DNA of 64,000 bases, from contig CALUKE010000004.1 of the NCBI GenBank assembly GCA_944321165.1, positions 1 through 64,000 on the forward strand, given 5' to 3'. Position 1 is the stretch's first letter. Every line of letters begins with the position of its first letter. Source of the stretch: an uncultured Odoribacter sp. Lineage in GTDB: Bacteria > Bacteroidota > Bacteroidia > Bacteroidales > Marinifilaceae. Below the pieces are notes generated by a model that was given only the letters and a program-made list of their open reading frames with translations, was not told where the DNA came from and made no database searches. Made by a program: the position numbers and the translations under genes. Below, in pieces: positions 25,344-35,335 of this stretch.

Positions 25344-27299
25344 TTATTCTTCCTTGCAATAGCGTTTTATAATATTGTAGGCACTGATGATTCCAAGTTC
25401 TCCGGCTTTACTCAAATCAGCATTCGCCAAGGCTTTCTGACCGGTATATATATACAGCAGTCCTCGGTTAAAATAGGCTTCGGCAATGTCTTTGTCCAAG
25501 CGCAATACCTGATTGTAAGTCTCTATGGCCCGATCTATTTCTCCATTTTTCGTATACACATTGGCGATATTAAACAATGCGAACACAAAATCCGGATCCT
25601 TCTCCAAACATCTCTGATATCCTTCGAGTACCTGCGAATAGTCGATCGTATTTTGAACCTGCGACTGTTCACCAACCACTTTCGGCATTTTATCCTCTAC
25701 CGATGCTATATAATCGTACATCAGCATACGGGCATTCGCTAAATTGAAAAGCGCCAAGAGATGATCGGGTTCCCGTTGTAAAATCACGGAAAAATCCTCT
25801 ATCGCGTCAGTATATTCTTTTTGATTCAGAGAAATACACCCTCGTATGAAACAAGCATCCAGATCTCCGCTGCTGTCAATCTTTGCCTTCAATTCCTGCA
25901 AATACTCCTTGGTAAAATCTGCTGGATATACCAAGTCCTTATTACTGATTGTAATCGCTGGATTGTAATTATGTGCCTGATTGTAATCCATGATGTGCTT
26001 ATTATAATACTGTACCTTGCCTGTCCGTAAAGAATCCAGACTCAAGTACTGCACATAAAAGACCCGCTGCAACTCAACAATCACCTTTTTATCCTGTACC
26101 CGTCCGTTAATCACGTCCCGCACCTCATCATTCCGGGCGTTAATATCAATCAGTTTCTGGAAATTAGCCGTCGTATCCACCAAGGCATTTTTATCTCCTT
26201 CTTTCATACGTTTGTAACGATCCATGATTTGCATCGCCATATAATGATCCTTCTCCGCCTCCTCCTCTTCATGCAGTTCATCATTGACTACGGCCCGAGC
26301 CAAATAAGCCTTGACAAAATCAGGATACAGATGAATACTTTCCGTAAAATCATCATAAGCACCATACCAGTCCCGAATTTCCATTTTCAACAAACCTCGG
26401 TTGAAATAAATCAGTATGTTGTCCGGATTCATCTCCACCACTTTGTCCAGATCCCGAATGGCAGCGTTGGGTTCTCCGATTTCTGCCCGCAACATGGCCC
26501 GGTTGTAATAAGCATAAATATAATTGCTGTCGATCCGGATCACCTCATCATAATCGGCAAAAACCTCCGGATAGCGTTTCATCTCATACCAGACCATCGC
26601 CCGACTCATCAAAATTCTGGTATTCTCGGGATTAGCCTTCAACGCCCGATTGAAATCCTCGATTGCATTGTGATAATCCTTGTGCTGGTACCAAAGATAC
26701 CCCCTCAGTCCAAAAGCATCGTCCGAAAACATGTTTAAACGAATGGCCGATGTACAATCCGCCATCGCTCCGTCCCAATCATCCAGCTTTTCCCGAACCA
26801 CAGCCCGGTTCAGATAAGCCCCCAGCAACTGATTATCGATCATCAAGGCTTTGGAATAATCTTTTTCCGCGGCGTCAAAATCCCCCATTTCAGCCTCGGT
26901 CATTCCCCGATTTGCATAAACATAGGCATTCCCCGGATCCAAAGCAATCGCCTGATCATAGTCGGCCATGGCCTCCTCATACCTTCGCAAATTATGAAAA
27001 GCGATACCCCGATACATGTATGCATGGAAATAATTGGGATTTAATTCAATAGCTTTTGTGTAATCCTGTATTGCCCCCTCATAATCATCCAAATTCAATT
27101 TTGCCAGCCCCCGAAAAAAATAGGGCTCCGATAAATAGGGTTTCACCCGAATAATATTATTGAAATTGTCGATAGCAGTCACATAATCATCAAAATAAAT
27201 GGCATTCTGTCCCATCCGGAGGATATTGTTGGTATTCCATTGTGCATATCCGTTCCAGAAAGAAAAAATTCCCAACACCATTATAATAAATCGCTTCAT
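25344..27299 (-). CDS. Exported tetratricopeptide-repeat protein
   Basis: The start at ATG 27299 gives a signal peptide (MKRFIIMVLGIFSFWNGYAQ). The mature protein (about 630 aa) is mostly TPR units of 34 residues (for example FRGLAKLNLDDYEGAIQDYTKAIELNP), with roughly ten before a non-repeat middle (about 360-490) and four or five after it, ending YIYTGQKALANADLSKAGELGII. TPR arrays mediate protein contacts. It probably acts in the periplasm or at the outer membrane; partners are unknown. Bacteroidota use similar proteins in secretion and gliding complexes, but nothing nearby supports a specific role. Confidence 0.85.
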   Translation of the reverse strand: MKRFIIMVLGIFSFWNGYAQWNTNNILRMGQNAIYFDDYVTAIDNFNNIIRVKPYLSEPYFFRGLAKLNLDDYEGAIQDYTKAIELNPNYFHAYMYRGIAFHNLRRYEEAMADYDQAIALDPGNAYVYANRGMTEAEMGDFDAAEKDYSKALMIDNQLLGAYLNRAVVREKLDDWDGAMADCTSAIRLNMFSDDAFGLRGYLWYQHKDYHNAIEDFNRALKANPENTRILMSRAMVWYEMKRYPEVFADYDEVIRIDSNYIYAYYNRAMLRAEIGEPNAAIRDLDKVVEMNPDNILIYFNRGLLKMEIRDWYGAYDDFTESIHLYPDFVKAYLARAVVNDELHEEEEAEKDHYMAMQIMDRYKRMKEGDKNALVDTTANFQKLIDINARNDEVRDVINGRVQDKKVIVELQRVFYVQYLSLDSLRTGKVQYYNKHIMDYNQAHNYNPAITISNKDLVYPADFTKEYLQELKAKIDSSGDLDACFIRGCISLNQKEYTDAIEDFSVILQREPDHLLALFNLANARMLMYDYIASVEDKMPKVVGEQSQVQNTIDYSQVLEGYQRCLEKDPDFVFALFNIANVYTKNGEIDRAIETYNQVLRLDKDIAEAYFNRGLLYIYTGQKALANADLSKAGELGIISAYNIIKRYCKEE

Positions 27300-27351
27300 C
27301 TTGTAGCAAATTAAAATCGACAACTCGCTAATATCGGACGTAAAGATACAC

Positions 27352-27380
27352 AAAAAAATGGGATGCCATGGCATCCCATT
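27352..27380 (-). terminator. Intrinsic terminator of the Kelch-like gene
   Basis: Palindromic stem AATGGGATGCCA / TGGCATCCCATT; on the minus strand it is followed by a run of seven T. It lies 26 nt after the Kelch gene stop. Confidence 0.85.
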
Positions 27381-27405
27381 CTATTTTATTCTATTCCAAC
27401 TGTCG

Positions 27406-28506
27406 TTAATCGCCTGCAGCATAATCGTTATCATCATCTTCGTCAATACCCGGGGTAAATTTCCAAGTATCAGCATCCAGCGGAGATTGCAAAGAAGAAC
27501 CTCCAGTCGTGATATAACCGTAATTATTCAAAGAGAAACCGACAGCATAGGAACGATTACTCATGGCAGAAGGCAATTCAGTCACTTCATCCCAACGGTC
27601 TTTGTTGATATCGTATTCCCAACAGGTTCCCGGATAAGAACCATTACCGGTTGCTATATATCCTTTTACGTCTCCACCGTCCAATGAAGAGGTAAAAGCC
27701 ACCGCATAGGCACGGGGGATCTTATGATAATCATTGTCCCAACCGCGGCCATCCTGGTCATACAACGGTTCTTTGTTCGTCCAGTTCGTACCGTCGAAGG
27801 TAAAAACATCCCGACGATAATTCGAACCGGAAGAGGCGGCAGCACCCAGACATACGACTGCCTTGTCGCCAATCACAAAAGCAACGGCACCACAACGCGG
27901 TTCTCCATTGAAAGCGGTATTCGACCAGGCTGCATCACCAGACTTCGTCGGATCGAAACAATAAATATCGTTTACCACCATGCTACCGCTTACTACGCCG
28001 GTACCCACATATCCTTTGCCATTCAGGCTGAAAGCGATACCGAAAGCACGGCCGCCATCGGCCCGATCATTCGGTTTCGGCAGAGCAGTCACCGGCTCGG
28101 TACTCCAAGAAGTCCCATCAAAAGTATAAAAATCATCGTGATAAATTTCATTGCCCTCATATTCATAGTATCCGGTTCCCACATAAGCCACCTCACGACC
28201 ATTTTGATTTACCACAAAAGCAACGGCACCCGATCTTCCCTTGGCCGGGAAATTGGCAACAGAGACCCATGACCGTCCGTTGAATTTCCAGAAATCAGTC
28301 AAATATTTATCCTTTTCTTCCACATTGTCATTTCTTCCCAAACCAACATACACTTCTCCGTTCAAAGTAAAAGTTACAGCACCTGTACGGGGTCTTCCGC
28401 TAAACGAATATCCCTTGGACCAGTCGCCCCAAGTATCATCGTCAGAATGGCAGGCAACCAAAAATAACCCCAGCACTATCAGGCATAAAAAATTCACTCT
28501 TTTCAT
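27406..28506 (-). CDS. Kelch-repeat beta-propeller lipoprotein
   Basis: A 366-aa protein with a lipoprotein signal (LFLVAC, Cys19). It contains about six Kelch-like blades with the recurring pattern R-GAV-F-NG--YVG-G and then -D-W-F-G--W (for example RPRTGAVTFTLNGEVYVGLGRN and RSGAVAFVVNQNGREVAYVGTG). The C-terminus is acidic (DEDDDNDYA). Surface Kelch propellers bind glycans or proteins; no catalytic residues can be named. It is a single gene with its own terminator, and it diverges from the DUF4270 gene. Confidence 0.82.
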   Translation of the reverse strand: MKRVNFLCLIVLGLFLVACHSDDDTWGDWSKGYSFSGRPRTGAVTFTLNGEVYVGLGRNDNVEEKDKYLTDFWKFNGRSWVSVANFPAKGRSGAVAFVVNQNGREVAYVGTGYYEYEGNEIYHDDFYTFDGTSWSTEPVTALPKPNDRADGGRAFGIAFSLNGKGYVGTGVVSGSMVVNDIYCFDPTKSGDAAWSNTAFNGEPRCGAVAFVIGDKAVVCLGAAASSGSNYRRDVFTFDGTNWTNKEPLYDQDGRGWDNDYHKIPRAYAVAFTSSLDGGDVKGYIATGNGSYPGTCWEYDINKDRWDEVTELPSAMSNRSYAVGFSLNNYGYITTGGSSLQSPLDADTWKFTPGIDEDDDNDYAAGD

Positions 28507-28800
28507 AAATCGCTTTTTTATCTGATTTAAAATTTATAATTCCATCTATGTCTCAAAAATTATTCGGCAAAACTAAACAAATTTTGCATATAAATCCACT
28601 CAAATCAAAATATAATCATCCAAAAGAATAAAGATTTCAAATTTTTAACACACCCCAGACCAATAAAGAGATGTGTACGAATGATAAAGAGTATTTTCAT
28701 TCGTTAAGCAAAAGGGGAATTCGAATAAAATATACAAGAGTGATGCCAAATTTTTAGAAAATAGTTTTACCTTCGCGTCGTAATAATAAAAACTCTTTAT

Positions 28801-30120
28801 ATGCGATTGATATTCCTTCTATCCATCATTACATTAGGATTATGTTCTTGCAACAACGACCTGACCACCATCGGACAGGTATTGATTGATAACGGGAACA
28901 ACATTGAAGTGAACACCACCCTGCTGACAGAGACCAGCACCGTCAAAATAGACTCTTTCATCACATCGAGCGGAAGATACGGCTCGGCCATCACCAAAAT
29001 GTTTGTCGGACGCTATGAGGATCAATACAGCGGAAAGACGACTGCTGCCACCTGTTTTCAGATCGTGCCGTCCTCTACGCCTTCGATCGATTACAAACAG
29101 ACACTGGATTCTGTGACCTTTCATTTTAAAATAGGATCCGAAATTTGGGGAGATACTACGACCACCGCATTGCCACAGACACTGTCCCTCTACCGTTTGT
29201 CCCGCCTGCCGGAATTACGAACCGATCAGAATGACTATTTTTACAACCGGGATTCCATTCCCTGGGGAGACAAATTGGCATCCGTCACTTTCCAACCCAA
29301 AAGAAAAATCATGCAATATGTCTATTTCAAACTGCCGTTGGATACCTTGACCCGAGGATTGTTTGCCAAAATGCAAAGCAAAGACCTTATTTTCAAGCCG
29401 AGTTCAAACAGTCAGATCTCCTACTACCGATTCCTCAGTTATTTCAAAGGCCTGGCCATCCGGGGAGAAGGAACGAACAACTGTCTGTTCAGCCTTATCA
29501 CCCAACCCGACAGTCTGTATATGCGCTTTCATTACCACAATGCGACGCAAAAATATACCTACGACCTGAAATTACTCAGTCAATCGAACGAATACCAATA
29601 TTATACCGTTCAAAATATTCCATCCACAGAATACGGTTTTGATGCCCTCACCGAACAGACTCAGGAAGTCAAGTTTTCCGAACACGATGTTGCCGTCGTA
29701 CAGGGATTGACGGGCTATATGGTAAAAATCATATTACCGGAACCGGATGTCCAAACCATGTACAAAACCGTTGTGAAAGCTGAAATCGAAATAAAACCGA
29801 AGGTATGGGCCTCTCCGGAAGTGGCCCTGCCGTCCAGCATCAGCGTATACTATACGAATAAACTGAACGAAATCAAAGATTTGGTATACAACAATTCCAA
29901 GAGTGCGGTCACTGGTAAATATGTAAAAACAGAAAATACCGAAGACGACCGCTACATATTCGACATCACCGATTACTACCAAACGATTTCGCGTTATTCT
30001 GATTCCAAGGATGCACGACAACTTTTATTGACCATCCCCAATCTGACTACTTCTTTCAACCGGATGATCATCAAAGAAGAGCCGATATTACGGGTATATT
30101 ACGCGAATTATAAAGACTAA
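28801..30120 (+). CDS. DUF4270 lipoprotein
   Basis: A 439-aa lipoprotein (LGLCSC, Cys17 or 19). The DUF4270 signature opens with NNDLTTIGQVLIDNGNNIEV and TSTVKIDSFITSSGR, continues with VGRYEDQYSGKTTAATCFQI, and ends with YFDITDYYQ- and RMIIKEEPILRVYY-type segments. DUF4270 proteins are found throughout Bacteroidota and are thought to be surface exposed; their function is unknown. The next gene, an outer membrane beta-barrel, starts 29 nt downstream and shares a terminator, so the two may work together. A near-consensus -7 box (TACCTTCG) precedes it. Confidence 0.85.
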   Translation: MRLIFLLSIITLGLCSCNNDLTTIGQVLIDNGNNIEVNTTLLTETSTVKIDSFITSSGRYGSAITKMFVGRYEDQYSGKTTAATCFQIVPSSTPSIDYKQTLDSVTFHFKIGSEIWGDTTTTALPQTLSLYRLSRLPELRTDQNDYFYNRDSIPWGDKLASVTFQPKRKIMQYVYFKLPLDTLTRGLFAKMQSKDLIFKPSSNSQISYYRFLSYFKGLAIRGEGTNNCLFSLITQPDSLYMRFHYHNATQKYTYDLKLLSQSNEYQYYTVQNIPSTEYGFDALTEQTQEVKFSEHDVAVVQGLTGYMVKIILPEPDVQTMYKTVVKAEIEIKPKVWASPEVALPSSISVYYTNKLNEIKDLVYNNSKSAVTGKYVKTENTEDDRYIFDITDYYQTISRYSDSKDARQLLLTIPNLTTSFNRMIIKEEPILRVYYANYKD

Positions 30121-30149
30121 ACGAAAATCATCTGCCGATATTAACCACT

Positions 30150-31409
30150 ATGAAAAGAATACTTCTTATAACGTTTCTGTCTTTGTTCATCATCAAAACC
30201 TATGGACAGGATAACATCGGAACTCCTTATTCTGTATATGGAATCGGATTACAGGCTGAAAACACAGGACCTTACAATGCAATGGGAGGTGTCAGTGCAG
30301 CCATGCGGGACAATTTCAATGTCAATTACCTGAACCCGGCGTCCTATACGGCTTTAGACAGCAACCGTTTCTATTTTCAATTCGGAATCACGGGAGAATA
30401 CGCCCATCTGTCTACCTACAAAGAGACGGCCAATTATCGGGTAGCGCAAAATGCCGCATTCACCATTGCTCTCCGGCTGTATAAAAATTTATATTTTTCC
30501 ACAGGATTTACCGAAAAATCAGATATCGGATACGATTTGCTATACACCAATATCATTCCGGGAAGTAGCGATTCCTATTTCACCCAAAATATTCAGGGAG
30601 AAGGAGGGCTGAATGATTTCTACCTCGGTTTTGCCTGGAAATATAAAAACTTGTCTATCGGTTTAAATACCTCGCTTGTTTTCGGAAAAATAGAAAAACG
30701 TCAGACCCTGACTCCCATGTTAGAAGGTAGCAAAACCATCAAAACCAGTGAGAACAATCGGATTCACGATGTATTGTTTATACCGGGTATCCAATATGGC
30801 TTTGACCTTTCGCCCAAAGCTCACCTGACATTGGGAACAGCATTCAATTTTACGCAAAAATTAAGAGCGAAAACCGACTTTACAGCCTACAGCGTCAATC
30901 CGACCACCAGTACAACCGAAATGCTGGACGAACTGACCCTGAAAAGAGGGTATATCAAATACCCGCTTCGGGTATTAGGCGGTTTCGACTTGAAATACAA
31001 CCGGAAATGGGAAGTGGCCGGAGATTATACATTCCAAAAAATGTCCGATTATGAGGAATTTACCGATAATCAAGAGTTGAACAATTACCACAAGGCTACC
31101 TTAGGACTATCCTGGACACCAGAACAGATGGGACGCTACTGGTGGCAACGCAACAGTTACATGATCGGAGGTTATTACATCCAGACCGGTATCAATGTAA
31201 AGAATGTAGATATCAGCACTTATGCCCTGACCTTCGGAGCCCAGATGCCATTCTACACAGCCCGCCAGGGTGTTCTTCTACTCGGCATCGCATTTGATCT
31301 GGGAGTCAGAGGGACGGAACAGAATGGTCTGATTCAGGAAAAATTCGCCAAAGTCCGTCTCAACATCAGCTTTAACGAATTCTGGTTCCTGAAGAGAAAG
31401 ATTAACTAA
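30150..31409 (+). CDS. Outer membrane beta-barrel protein, FadL/OmpP1-like
   Basis: A 419-aa protein with a signal peptide (LLITFLSLFIIKTYGQD). The mature N-terminus (NIGTPYSVYGIGLQAENTGPYNAMGGVSAAMRDNFNVNYLNPASY) resembles the plug and first strand of FadL-type porins, where an NPA motif is typical. Alternating strands follow, ending VRLNISFNEFWFLKRKIN. FadL-type barrels carry hydrophobic compounds across the outer membrane. It is probably co-transcribed with the DUF4270 lipoprotein 29 nt upstream. Confidence 0.78.
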   Translation: MKRILLITFLSLFIIKTYGQDNIGTPYSVYGIGLQAENTGPYNAMGGVSAAMRDNFNVNYLNPASYTALDSNRFYFQFGITGEYAHLSTYKETANYRVAQNAAFTIALRLYKNLYFSTGFTEKSDIGYDLLYTNIIPGSSDSYFTQNIQGEGGLNDFYLGFAWKYKNLSIGLNTSLVFGKIEKRQTLTPMLEGSKTIKTSENNRIHDVLFIPGIQYGFDLSPKAHLTLGTAFNFTQKLRAKTDFTAYSVNPTTSTTEMLDELTLKRGYIKYPLRVLGGFDLKYNRKWEVAGDYTFQKMSDYEEFTDNQELNNYHKATLGLSWTPEQMGRYWWQRNSYMIGGYYIQTGINVKNVDISTYALTFGAQMPFYTARQGVLLLGIAFDLGVRGTEQNGLIQEKFAKVRLNISFNEFWFLKRKIN

Positions 31410-31422
31410 ATATTAACATGAG

Positions 31423-31455
31423 CAAACGATGCGAAATGCATCGTTTGTTGTTTTT
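31423..31455 (+). terminator. Terminator after the DUF4270/porin operon
   Basis: Perfect 10-bp stem CAAACGATGC / GCATCGTTTG with a 5-nt loop followed by a T-rich tract. A TATATTTG box (31461-31468) for the next gene follows at once. Confidence 0.85.
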
Positions 31456-31502
31456 ATTCCTATATTTGTGATTGTTAATTTATATCACAAACTCATAAAA
31501 TT

Positions 31503-32597
31503 ATGAAGAATATTTTACTATCAGCAGCTGCCATCGCATTGACTTTGTCAGCTTGTGACAACACACCGAAGTATACCATCAACGGAACCATCACTGGCGG
31601 TGAACCTGCCAATGTTTACTTACTTGCCATGGAAGGCCGTAACATAGATACTTTAGCAAAAGCTCCCGTCACAAACGGCAAATTCCAGCTCACGGGTAGC
31701 ATTGCAGAAGTGACTCCTGCTTTCATCGTTGCAGAAGGAGTACGAAATCGGGACCTGATCTTCGTTGAAAACAATGAATTTACAGCTAACTTAAACTTAG
31801 AGAATCCGGCTGAAAACAAAATAACAGGAACTCCCAATCAGGAAATTGTAGGTCAGTACATGGCTCTCGCCAACGAAACCAGTAAAGCGGCACAAGGCTT
31901 ACAACAAGCTTACAGAACTGCTTATCAGGAAAAAGACGAAGCTAAAATCGCCGAATTACAACAACAGTATGAAAGTCTGATGCAAGAAAACAGTGCAAAG
32001 GAAAACGAAGTAACCAAAGCCAATGCTGACAGTTATGTAGCTGCTTATCTGTTATATACAAAACTTTACAACTATTCTTATGAAGAATTGGTTGAAAAAT
32101 TCAACTTATTGGGAGAGAATGCAAAAGCAACGAAAGAAGGAAAACAGATCGCAGAAAGAATAAACAATCTATCCAAAACAGCCATTGGGCAGGTTGCACC
32201 GGACTTCACACTGAACACTCCGGAAGGAGAGCCATTATCCATGCATTCCATCAAAGGAAAAGTAAAAGTCATCGACTTCTGGGCATCTTGGTGCAGTCCT
32301 TGCCGCGGTGAAAACCCGAACGTAGTGAAAATGTACGAAAAATATCATCCGAAAGGTCTCGAAATCTTAAGCGTATCCCTGGATAATGATAAAGAAGCCT
32401 GGTTAAAAGCCATCAAAGAGGATAACCTGACCTGGAATCATGTTTCTGACTTAAAAGGATGGGAAAGTGCCGCTGCACAACTTTATTGCGTAAACGCTAT
32501 ACCTCATCTGGTTGTATTGGATGAAAACAATGTAATCGTAGCCAAAGATTTAAGAGGTGAAGAATTACAAAACAAAGTAGCTGAAATGTTGAAATAA
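31503..32597 (+). CDS. DUF4369-TlpA thioredoxin lipoprotein (disulfide reductase)
   Basis: A 364-aa protein with a lipoprotein signal (ALTLSAC, Cys18), a DUF4369 domain (about 24-110), a helical linker (about 115-235), and a TlpA/AhpC-like thioredoxin domain (about 238-364). The active site is WASWCSPC (Cys264 and Cys267) and the cis-proline segment is NAIPHLVVLD. Such proteins reduce disulfides outside the cytoplasm. It is monocistronic, with its own -7 box and terminator. It is the full-length counterpart of the short DUF4369 protein at 62-643. Confidence 0.93.
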   Translation: MKNILLSAAAIALTLSACDNTPKYTINGTITGGEPANVYLLAMEGRNIDTLAKAPVTNGKFQLTGSIAEVTPAFIVAEGVRNRDLIFVENNEFTANLNLENPAENKITGTPNQEIVGQYMALANETSKAAQGLQQAYRTAYQEKDEAKIAELQQQYESLMQENSAKENEVTKANADSYVAAYLLYTKLYNYSYEELVEKFNLLGENAKATKEGKQIAERINNLSKTAIGQVAPDFTLNTPEGEPLSMHSIKGKVKVIDFWASWCSPCRGENPNVVKMYEKYHPKGLEILSVSLDNDKEAWLKAIKEDNLTWNHVSDLKGWESAAAQLYCVNAIPHLVVLDENNVIVAKDLRGEELQNKVAEMLK

Positions 32598-32619
32598 TTC
32601 AACACTTTTCTATAACATC

Positions 32620-32660
32620 AATCAACATATATTCCTTTCGGAATATATGTTGATTTTTTT
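32620..32660 (+). terminator. Strong intrinsic terminator after the TlpA-like gene
   Basis: Perfect 16-bp stem (32620-32635 with 32640-32655), 4-nt loop TTTC, then a run of T. Confidence 0.92.
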
Positions 32661-32741
32661 ATGCTTTCTTCTGACAATTCATACTTTTTCTTCCAAAAAG
32701 ATTCTCTGTAAAAATCGGCACTTATACCAAATTATATTTTC

Positions 32742-32749
32742 TAACTTTG
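32742..32749 (+). promoter_or_regulatory. -7 box for the GH3 gene
   Basis: TAACTTTG fits TAnnTTTG and predicts a 5' UTR of about 85 nt before the GH3 ATG at 32840. Confidence 0.4.
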
Positions 32750-32839
32750 TCAACAGTTGAAAATCTCATTCCGATCCTGATGACCTCAATGAAGTAAAAC
32801 AAGGCAGCGGTCAATAACCAATAATTTAGCTAAGAATTT

Positions 32840-35194
32840 ATGAACAAACCTATTTTATGGCTGACAGCAACATGCTGGATACTGGGGACAATTTCTCTCC
32901 AGGCACAAAAGCCTTTGTATAAGCAGGCAGAAGCTCCGATTGAAGAACGAGTCAAAGATTTATTAGGACGTATGACTCTGGAAGAAAAGATCGGTCAGAT
33001 CTGTTGCCCTCCCGGTTGGGAAATGTATACAAAAATAGGACAAGACAGTGTGACGATTTCCGAACGGTTTAAAAAACAGATGGACGAAACACCGGTCGGT
33101 TCATATTGGGCTGTATTACGTGCCGATCCCTGGACACAAAAAACCCTGGAAAGCGGTTTGAATCCAGAACTGGCTGCCCAAGCACTGAATGCCCTGCAAA
33201 AATATGCAATAGAAAATACCCGCTTAGGTATTCCGATACTTTTTGCCGAAGAGTGTCCGCATGGTCACATGGCCATTGGAGCCACCACATTTCCTACTTC
33301 CATCGGTCAGGCATCCACTTGGAACAAAGAACTGATCCACCGAATGGGAGAAGCGATCGCACTGGAAACCCGACTGCAGGGAGCCCATATCGGCTATGGC
33401 CCAGTATTAGACATTGCCCGCGAACCGAGATGGTCGCGTGTAGAAGAGACGTTTGGCGAAGATCCATATCTGACCGGTGTTTTAGGCACAGCCTTCGTAC
33501 AAGGCATGCAGGGGAAAGATATTAAAGACGGACATCATGTTTATTCAACCCTGAAACACCTGGCAGCTTATGGGGTACCAAGAGGCGGGCATAACGGCAA
33601 CCCGGCCGATATCAGTCTGCGCTCCCTGCTGGAAGAATATTTACCTGGCTTTCAGCGAGCCGTCGAAGAAGGAAAGGCCGCTACAATAATGACTTCTTAC
33701 AACTCGATCGACGGTATTCCCTGCACCGGCAATCCTTATTTGTTGGACACCCTTTTACGTCAGCGTTGGGGATTCGATGGATTCGTCTTCTCCGACCTGG
33801 GCAGTATTGACGGCATGGCCGGCACCCATCGCGTAGCAGCGTCACTGGAAGAGGCGGCCATCCAAGCCATCGAAGCCGGAACAGACATGGATCTGGGGGC
33901 CAATGCTTACAGAAAACTGACAGAAGCCATCCGATGTGGAAAAGTAAGAGAATCCTACATTGACAGAGCCGTCGCAAATGTATTGCGTTTAAAATTCCAG
34001 ATGGGCTTGTTCGAAAATCCATATGTCTCTCCGGAGCAGGCAAAGAAAATCGTCAACTCGGAAGCCCATAAACAAATCGCCCGTGAGATCGCCCGCGAAG
34101 GAACGGTACTGCTGAAGAACACAGGTATTCTTCCATTGAGTAAAGAATTGAAACAGGTGGCAGTAATTGGCCCCAATGCGGACGTTATGTACAACTACCT
34201 GGGTGATTATACCGCTCCCCAAAAACGGTCCAAAGTCGTGACCCTGCTCGATGCAATACGTCAACGTTTACCCCAAGCAAGCATTTATTACGAAAAAGGT
34301 TGTGCAATCCGCGACACCACAGCCAGCCAGATCTCCGCAGCAGTAGAGGCAGCCCAAAAAGCGGAAGTGGTCATTGTAGCCGTGGGAGGTTCCAGTGCAC
34401 GCGATTTCAAAACCCAATACCTGGAAACAGGGGCTGCCACCATCTCTCCCGAAACACAGGAAATGGTTTCGGACATGGAATGTGGAGAAGGATTCGACCG
34501 TTCTACCTTACACCTGTTAGGAGATCAGGAGAAACTGATCCGGGCACTGGCAGCCACAGGCAAACCATTGGTAATTGTTTATATTGCCGGTCGCCCGTTG
34601 AACATGAACCTGGCTTCCAAGGTAAGTCAGGCCTTGCTGACGGCCTGGTATCCGGGAGAACAGGGAGGAAACGGCATCGCAGATGTGTTGTTTGGCGATT
34701 ATAATCCCAGTGGCCGTCTGCCAATATCTGTCCCCCGTCAGGTCGGTCAGCTTCCTATCCATTATTCACAAGGCATTCAACAAGACTACATGGACGGTCC
34801 AGGCACTCCATTATACGCCTTCGGTTATGGCCTGAGCTATACGACTTTTACCTATAGCCATCTGACTCTAACTCCGGGTAACCGACAGGAGGTATTACAG
34901 AAAGTAACTTGTAGGGTTACCAACACAGGCAACTGCGATGGAGTGGAAATCGTCCAGCTATACCTCCACGATGCCGTCAGCTCCGTCGTCGTCCCACCCA
35001 TCCGTTTGAAAGGCTTTCAGCGAATAGAGTTAAAGAAAGGAGAAAGTCGAACTGTCACGTTCGAACTGACAAAGCAAGATTTATCCATTTATGACCGGAA
35101 TATGAATTTCGTAGTCGAACCGGGTAAGTTTCTGGTAATGATTGGAGGAGCCTCCGACAACCTGCCATTAAAAGGCAGCTTTGAAGTGAAATAA
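32840..35194 (+). CDS. Glycoside hydrolase family 3 beta-glycosidase
   Basis: A 784-aa exported enzyme (signal peptide to about LQAQ, residue 23). The GH3 N-terminal TIM barrel ends with the nucleophile loop GFDGFVFSDLGSIDG (Asp319). The C-terminal alpha/beta sandwich (about 415-640) carries the likely acid/base region MECGEGFDRSTLHL, and a fibronectin-III-like domain closes the protein (about 690-784). The layout matches periplasmic BglX/beta-xylosidase-type enzymes that remove terminal glucose or xylose. It stands alone; the next gene, 141 nt on, is another GH3-related protein with its own promoter. Confidence 0.92.
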   Translation: MNKPILWLTATCWILGTISLQAQKPLYKQAEAPIEERVKDLLGRMTLEEKIGQICCPPGWEMYTKIGQDSVTISERFKKQMDETPVGSYWAVLRADPWTQKTLESGLNPELAAQALNALQKYAIENTRLGIPILFAEECPHGHMAIGATTFPTSIGQASTWNKELIHRMGEAIALETRLQGAHIGYGPVLDIAREPRWSRVEETFGEDPYLTGVLGTAFVQGMQGKDIKDGHHVYSTLKHLAAYGVPRGGHNGNPADISLRSLLEEYLPGFQRAVEEGKAATIMTSYNSIDGIPCTGNPYLLDTLLRQRWGFDGFVFSDLGSIDGMAGTHRVAASLEEAAIQAIEAGTDMDLGANAYRKLTEAIRCGKVRESYIDRAVANVLRLKFQMGLFENPYVSPEQAKKIVNSEAHKQIAREIAREGTVLLKNTGILPLSKELKQVAVIGPNADVMYNYLGDYTAPQKRSKVVTLLDAIRQRLPQASIYYEKGCAIRDTTASQISAAVEAAQKAEVVIVAVGGSSARDFKTQYLETGAATISPETQEMVSDMECGEGFDRSTLHLLGDQEKLIRALAATGKPLVIVYIAGRPLNMNLASKVSQALLTAWYPGEQGGNGIADVLFGDYNPSGRLPISVPRQVGQLPIHYSQGIQQDYMDGPGTPLYAFGYGLSYTTFTYSHLTLTPGNRQEVLQKVTCRVTNTGNCDGVEIVQLYLHDAVSSVVVPPIRLKGFQRIELKKGESRTVTFELTKQDLSIYDRNMNFVVEPGKFLVMIGGASDNLPLKGSFEVK

Positions 35195-35290
35195 ATCCAT
35201 CGACTGATTTTCAGAAAAAACAGACCGACACAAGCAGGAAAAGACTCAAAAAAACGGCAACATGATCGCAGTGGGAGAAACTCTTTTTTA

Positions 35291-35298
35291 TACTTTTG
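35291..35298 (+). promoter_or_regulatory. -7 box for the GH3/beta-lactamase fusion gene
   Basis: TACTTTTG lies 37 nt before the start codon. No good -33 box is seen. Confidence 0.45.
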
Positions 35299-35335
35299 TA
35301 GAAAGATTTCTATCGTAGCAAGTAGCATTTCAGAC